Source: Treponema sp. UBA6988
Lineage (GTDB): Bacteria > Spirochaetota > Spirochaetia > Treponematales > Treponemataceae
Length of the DNA: 27,710 nucleotides
Direction: 5' to 3'
Assembly (NCBI GenBank): GCA_002448445.1
Contig: DJYC01000061.1
Location: forward strand, 26,523 to 54,232
The translations under genes were made by a program, and so were the position numbers. Below, piece after piece: positions 15,284 to 23,105 of the stretch; the first letter of the stretch is position 1, and every line of letters starts with the position of its first letter. The notes below the pieces were generated by a model that saw nothing but the letters and a program-made list of their open reading frames with translations, made no database searches and had not been told where the DNA came from.

Positions 15284-15327
15284 TTTGTAACACAAAATTT
15301 GACTTTTGCAACACAACGTATTATATT
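15284..15327 (+). promoter_or_regulatory. predicted promoter and operator of the toxin-antitoxin pair
   Basis: TTGACT (15299-15304), a 17-nt spacer and TATATT (15322-15327). The -35 is flanked by the direct repeats GTAACACAA (15287-15295) and GCAACACAA (15308-15316), 21 bp apart, and the first is part of the palindrome TTTGT-AAC-ACAAA. Paired sites of this kind suit a ribbon-helix-helix autorepressor. Confidence 0.5.
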
Positions 15328-15372
15328 ATAAGTGCAATCACAAATAAAATTCACTTGATTTGGAGGCACATT

Positions 15373-15624
15373 ATGGCAACACTAAGCATCAGGATGAACG
15401 ACGAAACTAAAACCGCATTTGAAGGCTTTTGCGAATCCATTGGCCTTACCGTTTCGGCAGCAGTAAACATGTTTGCAAAAATAACACTCCGCGAAAACCG
15501 CATTCCCTTTGAGCTTAACGGAGACCCATTTTGGAGCGAAGAAAATCAGGCCAGGCTTAAGACTTCACTGGAGCATGCAAAACAAGGAAAGCTTACCAAA
15601 CACGAAATCAGCGAGGTTCTTTAA
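15373..15624 (+). CDS. RelB/DinJ-family antitoxin
   Basis: 83 residues starting MATLSIRMNDETK, with TGGAGG upstream. The N-terminal 45 residues are the RelB/DinJ ribbon-helix-helix: one beta-strand, then KTAFEGFCESIGLTVSAAVNMFAKI. The C-terminal half (EENQARLKTSLEHAKQGK) is the toxin-wrapping part. It should neutralise the toxin encoded by the next gene and repress the shared promoter. The stop overlaps the toxin start by one base (TAATG). A further in-frame extension upstream to 15142 is intergenic sequence, not protein. Confidence 0.88.
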   Translation: MATLSIRMNDETKTAFEGFCESIGLTVSAAVNMFAKITLRENRIPFELNGDPFWSEENQARLKTSLEHAKQGKLTKHEISEVL

Positions 15625-15893
15625 TGGATAAACTTTGGACTGACGAAGCATGGGAAGATTTCTTAAACCTTCATTCTGACAAACGGCTTGTTAAAAAGCT
15701 TGAAGCCATTTTAAAAGATATTGACCGCAACGGCTATAAAGGCATAGGCAAGCCAGAAGCCCTAAAAGAAGATTTGTCCGGTTACTGGAGCCGAAGAATC
15801 GATGATTATAACCGCATCGTTTACAAAATAGTCGAAGAAAACGGAAAAAAACATATAGAAATTCTGCAATGCGGCACCCACTACCACAAATAA
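15624..15893 (+). CDS. YoeB/Txe-family ribosome-dependent mRNA interferase toxin
   Basis: 89 residues, normal YoeB size. Family features are W..EAWEDF at the start, KKLEAILKDIDRNGYKGIGKPE, LKEDLSGYWSRRIDDYNRIVY, and a C-terminal QCGTHYH carrying the usual catalytic His and aromatic residue. YoeB cleaves mRNA in the ribosomal A site. E. coli YoeB pairs with a YefM (Phd-fold) antitoxin; here the partner is RelB/DinJ type. Translation is coupled to the antitoxin through TAATG. No terminator is obvious in the 200 nt that follow. Confidence 0.92.
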   Translation: MDKLWTDEAWEDFLNLHSDKRLVKKLEAILKDIDRNGYKGIGKPEALKEDLSGYWSRRIDDYNRIVYKIVEENGKKHIEILQCGTHYHK

Positions 15894-16010
15894 GCAACCG
15901 CAAGCAAGCAATCCCCCCGCACACACAAGCCCCCCACCGCAAAAGAAAATTTTCCCGAAGAATCTTTATACAAACAATAAAAATTTGATAGTCACACTTC
16001 CCCGCTGCAT

Positions 16011-16016
16011 TATAAT
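16011..16016 (+). promoter_or_regulatory. predicted -10 element for the GH43 gene
   Basis: A consensus TATAAT with a poor -35 about 16 nt upstream (TAGTCA). It predicts a leader of about 75 nt ending in TTTAGGAGAAGAAA before the ATG. Confidence 0.4.
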
Positions 16017-16096
16017 CACTAAAAGAAACGCCAGTTTCAAAAAGCCAATCAGCATCCCAAGCGCATTACAGGCTAACAATTCTTTAGGAGAAGAAA

Positions 16097-17068
16097 ATGA
16101 TTCAGAAAAAACCCCTGGTAAACGACCTTTACACAGCAGACCCATCCGCCCACGCCTTCAACGGAAAAATCTACATCTACCCTTCCCACGACGAAGATGA
16201 AGACGTAGAAAACAACGACAACGGCGACCAGTACAACATGAAAGACTACCACGTCTACGAAATGCAGGACGAAAACACCTTGCCAAAAGACTGCGGCTGC
16301 GTCCTTAAACTGGAAGACATAAAGTGGGCAAGCAAGCAGCTTTGGGCACCAGACTGCGCAGAAAAAGACGGAAAATATTACTTTGTATTCCCCGCCCGCG
16401 ACAAAGAGGGAATGTTCCGCATAGGAATGGCAATCGGCGACAAACCCCAGGGCCCATTCAAACCAGAAGACAACTACATCCAGGGAACCTACTCAATAGA
16501 CCCCTGCCTCTTCCAGGACACAGACAACAAATACTACCTCACCTTCGGCGGAATCTGGGGCGGCCAGCTTGACCAGTACCGCAACAACAAATGGAGCAAA
16601 GACAACAAGGAACCAAAAGGAAGCGAACTTGCCTGCACCCCAAAAATTGCCCTAATGAAAGACAACATGAAAGAACTTGCAGAAGAAGTCCGCGACCTCG
16701 TAATCCTTGACGAAAAGGGAAAGCCACTCACAGGCGGAGACGAAGAGCGCCGCTACTTTGAAGACCCCTGGCTCTTTAAAAAAGGCGACACCTACTACTT
16801 CACCTACTCAACAGGAACAACCCACCTGCTCTGCTACTCAACATCAAAAAACGTCTACGGCCCCTACACCTACGGCGGCAAAATCCTAACCCCCGTACTT
16901 GGCTGGACAACCCACCACTCCATCATGCAGTACAACGGAAAGTGGTACCTCTTCTACCACGACTGCGAACGCTCAGGCGGCATCAACCAAAAGCGCAACG
17001 TAAAATTCCGCGAACTAAAATTCGACGAAAACGGTGGCATCATCACCATGGACGGCATGGAAAAATAG
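16097..17068 (+). CDS. glycoside hydrolase family 43 protein, cytoplasmic
   Basis: 323 residues forming the five-bladed propeller of GH43. Catalytic triad candidates are the general base Asp15 (LYTADPSAH), the pKa modulator Asp135 (TYSIDPCLF) and the general acid Glu222 (RRYFEDPWLF). The family acts on arabinose- or xylose-containing oligosaccharides from plant cell walls; the exact bond cannot be read here. There is no signal peptide, so it would act inside the cell on imported oligosaccharides. Codon use is strongly skewed to C-ending codons (AAC, GAC, TAC, ATC, TTC) compared with its neighbours, suggesting high expression or a different origin. A strong ribosome-binding site precedes the ATG. 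A GC-rich hairpin follows the stop. Confidence 0.9.
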   Translation: MIQKKPLVNDLYTADPSAHAFNGKIYIYPSHDEDEDVENNDNGDQYNMKDYHVYEMQDENTLPKDCGCVLKLEDIKWASKQLWAPDCAEKDGKYYFVFPARDKEGMFRIGMAIGDKPQGPFKPEDNYIQGTYSIDPCLFQDTDNKYYLTFGGIWGGQLDQYRNNKWSKDNKEPKGSELACTPKIALMKDNMKELAEEVRDLVILDEKGKPLTGGDEERRYFEDPWLFKKGDTYYFTYSTGTTHLLCYSTSKNVYGPYTYGGKILTPVLGWTTHHSIMQYNGKWYLFYHDCERSGGINQKRNVKFRELKFDENGGIITMDGMEK

Positions 17069-17084
17069 CCAAACGCAACACGTC

Positions 17085-17128
17085 ATTGCCGGGTGGTTGG
17101 TGAGCATGTCGAACCACGGCCCGGCAAT
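17085..17128 (+). terminator. GC-rich hairpin after the GH43 gene
   Basis: The stem ATTGCCGGG (17085-17093) pairs perfectly with CCCGGCAAT (17120-17128), extended inward by TGGTT with AACCA. It starts 17 nt after the stop and is followed by CTTTTCC, a weak U-tract. It is also the leading hairpin of repeat copy 2. Confidence 0.6.
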
Positions 17129-17146
17129 CTTTTCCATCCTATAGTC

Positions 17147-17310
17147 TTCTGGACGGTGCTTTTATAGGCTCTACCATTCATTAATTGACTAACTCGACAA
17201 GCACCGGGGGTGTCCTCACCCCCGGCTTTGCGTCACCACCCTTCCGGGGTTCCGCCCTTCGGCTCCATTGCCTACGGCAACGGGCAAAGCCCGCCCCTCC
17301 ACGGTGGCGT
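17147..17310 (+). repeat. composite dispersed intergenic repeat, copy 2
   Basis: The 53-bp block at 17147-17199 closely matches 5853-5906. It is followed by a different hairpin (CACCGGGGGTG / CACCCCCGG) where copy 1 has its 16-bp inverted repeat, and then by the shared tail TTCCGGGGTTCCGC...GGCTCCATTGC...CGCCCCTCCA. The 293 nt between the GH43 and XRE genes hold only this and the preceding hairpin. Confidence 0.75.
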
Positions 17311-17361
17311 AGGTTGTTTTTTGTTTCCTGTAAAAGATAACAAGATCAATATAAAAAGTTT

Positions 17362-17682
17362 TTAAAAATATTTATCCGTAGATTTTTTTGCAGCGGCAAT
17401 AATGGATTCCATAATGCCAATTTGTTCTTCAGAACAGTCCGAAAGAAGAGCCATAATCCCGCTACAGTCAACTTGGGGCGCATCAAAAAGCAGGCTGTCA
17501 GTTTTTACTTTTAGAGACTGCGACAATTTTACCAGAACCGGCAGACTTAATTTTGTGCTTCCTGTTTCGATGTGACTCATGTGAGTGGGTGAAATTCCAA
17601 TTTGTTCAGCCAGCTGTTCCTGAGACATTTTTTTCTCTTTGCGGAAATCCCTTATCCTCTGGCCGATTTTTATGTAATCCAT
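17362..17682 (-). CDS. XRE-family helix-turn-helix regulator
   Basis: 106 residues. Residues 6-65 are a Cro/C1-type HTH: IGQRIRDFRKEKKMSQEQLAEQIG, then ISPTHMSHIETGSTKLSLPVLVKLSQSL. The C-terminal 40 residues (Cys73, Cys82) resemble the short dimerisation or sensing tails of small XRE regulators and match no domain I recognise. A moderate AAGGTAAG precedes the ATG. It is divergent from the lipoprotein gene, and the shared region carries four TATAGGC-type sites, so autoregulation together with control of the lipoprotein is likely. Confidence 0.9.
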   Translation of the reverse strand: MDYIKIGQRIRDFRKEKKMSQEQLAEQIGISPTHMSHIETGSTKLSLPVLVKLSQSLKVKTDSLLFDAPQVDCSGIMALLSDCSEEQIGIMESIIAAAKKSTDKYF

Positions 17683-17699
17683 CCGCAGCTTACCTTTAT

Positions 17700-17805
17700 G
17701 CCTATAAGATTAAATTTTACTTGAATTCTATAGGCAGATTTGATAAAATCACATAATCTATATAGGCAGAAATTATATCAATTCAGCCTATACAATTAAA
17801 TTTTT
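17700..17805. promoter_or_regulatory. four-site operator array between XRE and lipoprotein genes
   Basis: GCCTATA occurs at 17700-17706 and 17786-17792, and its reverse complement TATAGGC at 17729-17735 and 17761-17767. The inner pair extends to TATAGGCAGA, 32 bp apart. The outer pair is embedded in 20-bp near-copies ending ATTAAATTTT (17 of 20 identical). A minus-strand TATAAT (17772-17777) lies among them. Confidence 0.6.
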
Positions 17806-17818
17806 GCGAGGTTTTTGT

Positions 17819-18340
17819 ATGAAAAGATTTGCTTTTATGCTTATCATCGCTCTTGCAGTCGTTTTTTCATCATGTGCATCATCAAGCGACAAAGTAAAAG
17901 ATGTTGTGCGCTATGAAAAAGTAATTGAATTTTCCGGCAAAAGCCAGAAATCGCTTTATTCTTATGTTGACAGCTCATTTTCCAGAGTCTTCAACTATCC
18001 GGAAGTCCAGAAGGAATCTTCTGACGCAAACACATGCCAGCTTACTGGAAAGTACATGTACGACTTTACAAAGAAAATGGTCAACTACCGCATTCCTCTT
18101 TTTGTTTCAATTTCAACAAAAGACGGAAAAATTCGCGTCCTAATGGAATCAACAGTTTTCTATATGGATAAATCCAAAAAGGGAGCCTTCTGGGGCGGCT
18201 GGGCAGGTGCATTAATGAACAAAAATGCAGAAACCCACTACACGGCATCTTACGAAATTGTCCAGAAAGAATTGGAAAGCCACTTTGAAAACATCTGTTC
18301 TTCAATAAAAACAAACATAGCATCAGATTCTTCCTGGTAA
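17819..18340 (+). CDS. small lipoprotein with DUF4468-like domain
   Basis: 173 residues from the ATG at 17819; a TTG five codons upstream is less likely. Signal peptide MKRFAFMLIIALAVVFSSC, with lipidation at Cys19. The body has the alternating strand-helix pattern of DUF4468-type (TBP-like) domains: VRYEKVIEFSGKSQKSLYSYV, a CQLTGKYMYDF strand, then VNYRIPLFVSISTKDGKIRV and a C-terminal helix. The domain assignment is tentative and no function is known. It is divergent from the XRE gene and followed by a long hairpin. Confidence 0.75.
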   Translation: MKRFAFMLIIALAVVFSSCASSSDKVKDVVRYEKVIEFSGKSQKSLYSYVDSSFSRVFNYPEVQKESSDANTCQLTGKYMYDFTKKMVNYRIPLFVSISTKDGKIRVLMESTVFYMDKSKKGAFWGGWAGALMNKNAETHYTASYEIVQKELESHFENICSSIKTNIASDSSW

Positions 18341-18359
18341 TCTCTTATGCAAAGCAACT

Positions 18360-18403
18360 GGAAATCAGGTCTGCGTTCCACGTTGCACACAAACCTGATT
18401 TCC
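18360..18403 (+). terminator. 11-bp hairpin after the lipoprotein gene
   Basis: GGAAATCAGGT (18360-18370) pairs perfectly with ACCTGATTTCC (18393-18403) around a 22-nt loop, starting 20 nt after the stop. The following TTGTTTG is only a weak U-tract, so termination efficiency is uncertain. Confidence 0.6.
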
Positions 18404-18418
18404 TTGTTTGCGCAAGTA

Positions 18419-18447
18419 TTGACTTAAACCAACAATTCTTCCATAAT
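18419..18447 (+). promoter_or_regulatory. predicted HAD-gene promoter, apparently leaderless
   Basis: TTGACT (18419-18424), a 17-nt spacer and CATAAT (18442-18447). The -10 ends 5 nt before the ATG at 18453 and no Shine-Dalgarno is present. Confidence 0.55.
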
Positions 18448-18452
18448 CATTT

Positions 18453-19238
18453 ATGGAACACATATCATTAATTCTTTCAGACTTGGACGGAACACTTTTC
18501 CGCAACGACAAATCGGTTTCTAATCACACAAAAGAGACAATCATTAAGGCGCAAGAAAAAGGAATACTCTTTGGCATTTCAACTTCGCGCGCACTGGTGA
18601 ATGCGGTTAAATTTCTTGACGGAATAAATCCCGACCTTGTAATTTCAAACGGCGGCGCACTTGCATTCCACCGCACCAAAGACAAAAGCCAAGAAAAAAT
18701 TTACGACTCTGAGTTTACAAAAGAAGAGACAGAGACCTTAATCGAAAAAACTTTCCAAGTGCTTGGCAAAGAAACCATAATTTCTATAGACAACGAAAAG
18801 GGCCTTTATTCAAATGCAGGCGAAGATGACTTTGGCGACAAGTTCTGGACCAAGGTAAACTTTGCACACTTTTGCGAACCGGCAATGAAAATCTGCATTC
18901 AGACGCTGGACAAAAATGCGGTGGAAAAAATTGCAAGTTCCATAGGAATAGAAAACGTAGACTACCTTCCCTTCTCCGACATTCCCTGGTACAAGCTAAC
19001 AAACAAAAACGCCACAAAAGAAAAGGCAATTCTTGCGGTAAGCAAAGCGCTAAAAATTCCAACGGAAAATATGGTTGCCTTTGGTGACGACTTTAACGAC
19101 ATTGGCATGCTAAAGCTGTGCGGAAAAGGCATTGCCATGGAAAATGCCATTCAACAGGTAAAGGACATTGCAGATGAAATTTGCCCTTCCAACGAAAACG
19201 ACGGACTTGCAAAGTGGATAGAAACTCATTGCCTCTGA
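18453..19238 (+). CDS. Cof-type HAD-IIB family phosphatase
   Basis: 261 residues. HAD motif I is DLDGTL with nucleophile Asp10 and acid/base Asp12, motif II is ISTSR (about 42-46), motif III Lys189 (NATKEKAI) and motif IV GDDFND (211-216). The cap between about residues 85 and 180 is the type IIB alpha/beta module. Members dephosphorylate sugar phosphates, FMN or pyridoxal phosphate; the substrate cannot be read from sequence. It stands alone, with a hairpin upstream and repeat DNA downstream. Confidence 0.93.
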   Translation: MEHISLILSDLDGTLFRNDKSVSNHTKETIIKAQEKGILFGISTSRALVNAVKFLDGINPDLVISNGGALAFHRTKDKSQEKIYDSEFTKEETETLIEKTFQVLGKETIISIDNEKGLYSNAGEDDFGDKFWTKVNFAHFCEPAMKICIQTLDKNAVEKIASSIGIENVDYLPFSDIPWYKLTNKNATKEKAILAVSKALKIPTENMVAFGDDFNDIGMLKLCGKGIAMENAIQQVKDIADEICPSNENDGLAKWIETHCL

Positions 19239-19284
19239 ACAAAAGAATTCTTTCTTGAACAAATCCTAAAGCAAAGAAATCCTA

Positions 19285-19380
19285 GCCGGGATTGTAGGGG
19301 GCACGAAGTGCGTGCGTAGCACCGGCCGCGAGGGCAAGCCCCGAAAAGCCCGTAACACGAGGCATCCCGAAGGGGCAGTA
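19285..19380 (-). repeat. composite dispersed repeat tail, copy 3 (inverted)
   Basis: GCCGGGATTGTAGGGG at the left and GCAAGCCCCGAAAAGCCCGT at the right match the reverse complement of the tail at about 6031-6100, with an unrelated variable centre. It fills most of the 221 nt between the HAD and DUF2157 genes. Confidence 0.65.
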
Positions 19381-19446
19381 AAAAAAGCAATACGCTCCAG
19401 AAAACTATTCAAGAAAAATGCTCTATCCAAAAGAAAGACATCATGC

Positions 19447-19452
19447 TATAGT
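19447..19452 (+). promoter_or_regulatory. predicted -10 of the DUF2157 gene, apparently leaderless
   Basis: TATAGT ends 7 nt before the ATG at 19460. No ribosome-binding site is present and the -35 is poor. Confidence 0.4.
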
Positions 19453-19459
19453 TTAAACT

Positions 19460-22453
19460 ATGGAAAAAGTTCATGTAGACTGGCTTTTGGGCGAACTGAA
19501 AGTCTTAGTAGAAAAAGGCGTTGTCTCAAGCGAAGTCTCCACAAAGATTTCTGACTACTACAAAAATGCGGAATCTTCTGCTACACCTGCGCAAAGCAAT
19601 GCGGTGGAAGAAGAGGCCCCATCCGCAAAAGAATCTGTTACCGCTGCGGGCAAAAAGAAAGATGGCGATAACATATACAAACTAATCAACGAAAGAAACA
19701 AAAAGTCTGCGCCAACTATTCCTGCCCTTACCACGGAACAGATTCCCGTTGTTTTAAGCGTAATGGCATCAATACTTATTGCGGCGGGAGTCATTTCGCT
19801 CATTGCCTACAACTGGAATGCCATTCCCCGCTTTGCAAAAGCAGTTGCGGCATTTGTAATGCTGCTTGCAGTCCAGGGCTTGGGCTGCCTTGTATTTTTT
19901 AAGAAAAATTTGATTTGCAAAAAGCACTGGCGGGAAGGCAGCGCTGTCCTATGGTCGCTTCTCTTTGGCGGAGCCGTTGCTTTTATCTCGCAAATATGCC
20001 GTCTTCCTGGAAACACAAGCGGCTTTTTCTTTGTCTGGTCAATTTCTTCCATATTAATAATGTACGCAATGAATTCCACCGGGGTTTTCTTTTTTGCGCT
20101 TGCCCAATCTGTAGCCTATGCCCTTTCTTACAATAGCGCTGGCGGTGGGGCGTTTGGATTCTACCTTTTGTTTGCGGCCATCTTCCCCTTTGCACGGCAA
20201 AAAAAATACGGTATGAGGCTCATGCTGTGCGTAGCGGCTGCAATGCTTGCCGTCGTACTGGAAAAGGGCATTCCAGGATTGTGGATTGTCTGTAGCGTTT
20301 CTTTTACAGTACTCTGCCTTGAATACGCAATTGCCCACGGCGACAGGTTCATAGAGCGGCTTTCCTTTGCAGGGCTTTGCATTCTTCTTTTGCTTTTGAC
20401 TATAAACGGATTCTGGGAAGGAATAGGCTGGAAGTATTTGCGAAGCGATTACAATCGTATGGGTTCAATAATGGACTGCATCTTGGCTCTTGGCCTTACC
20501 ATTGCAGCCCTTGCCTACCCGCTGCTTCCTGTGTTAAAGAGAACAAAAAAGGCTTCCGTTGAACTTGCATATTCATTCTGCGCCCTGCTTGTTGCCATTT
20601 TGTATGTAAGCTACGCCTTTATGAACAGGTCTATGCAAGAGTCAGCTTTGCTTGCACCAACAGCAATAGCCTATCTACTTGCGCTTTTGTTCTTTGTGCA
20701 TGTTTTCTTTTCTAAGAATTCAGCGGCGGCGGCCTTTTTCGTATGTCTTGCGGCATCTGTTTTCTCTGCAAATTTTTCAAACACCATATTGGCTTCCCTT
20801 GTCCTTATGCTTTTGTTGGAAGCATTCCTTCAGCACCAATCTTTTTCTGCCAAAGAAGATGACAAGGATAAAAACAAGTCCGGGGTCTTTTACCTTTCCG
20901 TCCGCGTCTTTTTCTTTATTGCCCTTGCCCTGATTGCATACAATTCTTCATGGCTTGATTTTAGCACAAAGGGATTTACCCCCATAAAGGCTCTGCTTTT
21001 GCCTGCTTCCCACTTTGCACTATACGGCTTGTGCGCAGCAGGGGCCTTATACCTTATAACAAAAGCGTCTTTTGCAAAGCGTTCACTGGACATAATATTT
21101 GTATCCGCAGCAATATTCCTGCTTTTTATTGTGAACGCATTTGTAAAAATAAATGAACAGACTTTATGCTTTCTACTTTTCTGCATAGAATTTAGTGCAT
21201 GTGCATACGTCTTCTACCTGAACCAAAAAGAAAAGGTTTCTGGCCAGGTTTACTTTTGGGCACCCTTTGCTTTTATAGCGGCATATTATTTCTGGGCAAA
21301 CCTAAGCTTTAACTATCCACTTCTTGCGGCCTTTGCATTCCTTCTGCTCTTTGAAAGTCTTGGACGCTACCGTTCAAAGGTTTGTGAATCAGAAGGAAAA
21401 GCGGCACACTTCTTTGTAAGACTGGCGCTGGTAATACTCTTTATTGCAACAGCCTTTGAGGATGCAAGACCAATACTAAAATATGTTTCTTCCAAAGAGG
21501 CGCTGCCCTTCCAGATGGCGGTCTATGCCCTCTATGCCACAGCGGCTCTTATTCTGCTTGTGCTTTCCAACCGCTTGCGTAAATCACTGGATGCGGTAAT
21601 CTTTATGGCAATAATAGCCTTTATGGTATTTGTCTTGGACAAGCCTTCACCGGATGGGGTTCATTCCAGCCTAACATTTTCGATCCTGTATTACGCCATA
21701 TCCCTTTTTGCAAGCCTATACGGACTTTATCTGTGGAAGAAAAAGAAGAGCCTTCTATGCATGCCCTACCTGCTGCTCTTGGCGGCAAACCAGTTCTTTG
21801 CCCAGAATTACCTTTTTGCAGAAGGAAACTTCATTATCATAGCCATTCCTTTGTGTGCCCTGGCTTACTACTATACCCACGACAAAGAAAAATATTCCCC
21901 GCTGGCAAATGTTTCTGAAGCAATTTTTACAGCAACAATTTTTGCCGCTGCCTTTATAGAAATTGGCTGCAATGGGCAAAAAGATTCCCCCTATTTGATT
22001 TCCTGCCTGCTGCACACGCTTCTTTATGCTTCAATAGTATTACTGCCCCCTGTGCAAAAAATAAGAAGAAAAGTCTTTTGCAATTACTTTATTGCATTTT
22101 ACACACTGGCAATATTTGTTCTGCTTGCATTCTGCGAGACAGTTCCACTTTTTGGCTACGAGCTGGACTCTGGAATTGTAAGCCTGATATTCATCCTGCT
22201 TAGCTTTGTAACAATCTTTGTCAATTCGGGCTATTACATCACTAAGGCCTACCGCACAAAAAATCTTGCCTTGGCAAATGCGGCGGGTGGACTTGCATGC
22301 CTTTCAATAATCATCAAATTCTTTAGCGATGACTTTGGCTTTGTGGTAAAGGGCGTAGTTTTTATAGTCCTTGGAATCCTTATGCTAATACTAAATATGT
22401 TCCTCTTGCGCCTTAATGCAAGCAGTGGCGAAAGCGAGGCAAAAAATGATTAA
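19460..22453 (+). CDS. large DUF2157-type polytopic membrane protein
   Basis: 997 residues. The N-terminal segment WLLGELKVLVEKGVVSSEVSTKISDYY is the DUF2157 signature. A charged linker (about 35-85) is followed by an almost continuous run of hydrophobic segments to the C-terminus, probably more than 25 membrane spans. No transport or enzymatic motif is visible and the function of the family is unknown. Its stop overlaps the start of the GDYXXLXY gene by 8 nt. That pairing recurs in bacteria, so the two probably act together in the inner membrane. At 997 residues it is much longer than the 350-450 typical of DUF2157 proteins. Confidence 0.8.
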   Translation: MEKVHVDWLLGELKVLVEKGVVSSEVSTKISDYYKNAESSATPAQSNAVEEEAPSAKESVTAAGKKKDGDNIYKLINERNKKSAPTIPALTTEQIPVVLSVMASILIAAGVISLIAYNWNAIPRFAKAVAAFVMLLAVQGLGCLVFFKKNLICKKHWREGSAVLWSLLFGGAVAFISQICRLPGNTSGFFFVWSISSILIMYAMNSTGVFFFALAQSVAYALSYNSAGGGAFGFYLLFAAIFPFARQKKYGMRLMLCVAAAMLAVVLEKGIPGLWIVCSVSFTVLCLEYAIAHGDRFIERLSFAGLCILLLLLTINGFWEGIGWKYLRSDYNRMGSIMDCILALGLTIAALAYPLLPVLKRTKKASVELAYSFCALLVAILYVSYAFMNRSMQESALLAPTAIAYLLALLFFVHVFFSKNSAAAAFFVCLAASVFSANFSNTILASLVLMLLLEAFLQHQSFSAKEDDKDKNKSGVFYLSVRVFFFIALALIAYNSSWLDFSTKGFTPIKALLLPASHFALYGLCAAGALYLITKASFAKRSLDIIFVSAAIFLLFIVNAFVKINEQTLCFLLFCIEFSACAYVFYLNQKEKVSGQVYFWAPFAFIAAYYFWANLSFNYPLLAAFAFLLLFESLGRYRSKVCESEGKAAHFFVRLALVILFIATAFEDARPILKYVSSKEALPFQMAVYALYATAALILLVLSNRLRKSLDAVIFMAIIAFMVFVLDKPSPDGVHSSLTFSILYYAISLFASLYGLYLWKKKKSLLCMPYLLLLAANQFFAQNYLFAEGNFIIIAIPLCALAYYYTHDKEKYSPLANVSEAIFTATIFAAAFIEIGCNGQKDSPYLISCLLHTLLYASIVLLPPVQKIRRKVFCNYFIAFYTLAIFVLLAFCETVPLFGYELDSGIVSLIFILLSFVTIFVNSGYYITKAYRTKNLALANAAGGLACLSIIIKFFSDDFGFVVKGVVFIVLGILMLILNMFLLRLNASSGESEAKND

Positions 22454-23105
22454 ATTGGACGCAAAAAAAATAGGGCTTGCATCTTTAGCCTTAGCTATTT
22501 TTGTTCAGCTTGTAACAGCAGTCTCTTTGCTTACCTACAGCTACAGGACAAAAGTCTATGCAGAAAAAAACGGACGCATAATAAACCTTGCATGCAAAGC
22601 ATACGACCCCTACAGTCCATTCAAGGGAAGATACATACGCCTTTCATTTGAAGAAGAAAGCATAAGCTCAAAAAACTTGGACAAAGAAAGCTTCCAAAAT
22701 CACACAAAACACGGTAAACGGTATTACTTCCGCATGGAAGAAGGGGCAGATTCCCTTTGGACTGTCCGCGGCATACGAAAAGAACTTCCAAGTGAAGATT
22801 CTGAACAGGCAAGCGGTAAGTCAAAAGGAATTTATATCAAGGGAAAAACCTACCCCTACATGATTTACCCTTCCGCCACAGATATTATTTCCGCAAGCTT
22901 TCCTTTCTCGGAATACTACATGCAGGAAAACTACGCACAGTACATGGACACCATACAGTGGGAAGACTTTAACGCCCTAAAGCCCATACTCTCGCTCTAC
23001 GTAGACAAAAAAGGCCAGTGCATTCAAAAAGGGCTTACCGTCCTTAATGGCACTGACCGGATCAGTATCGAAGAATACTGCAGAATAAAAATTAAAACCC
23101 CTTAA
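22446..23105 (+). CDS. GDYXXLXY-family membrane-anchored protein
   Basis: 219 residues from the ATG at 22446, which overlaps the end of the DUF2157 gene. One N-terminal membrane segment (about 8-30) is followed by an extracytoplasmic domain. The family motif appears in variant form as DPYSPFKGRYIRLSF: Asp and Pro, then GRYxxLxF for the usual GDYxxLxY. No enzymatic role is known; it partners DUF2157 proteins by conserved neighbourhood. It ends convergently on hisB, sharing TTAA. Confidence 0.8.
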   Translation: MIKLDAKKIGLASLALAIFVQLVTAVSLLTYSYRTKVYAEKNGRIINLACKAYDPYSPFKGRYIRLSFEEESISSKNLDKESFQNHTKHGKRYYFRMEEGADSLWTVRGIRKELPSEDSEQASGKSKGIYIKGKTYPYMIYPSATDIISASFPFSEYYMQENYAQYMDTIQWEDFNALKPILSLYVDKKGQCIQKGLTVLNGTDRISIEEYCRIKIKTP

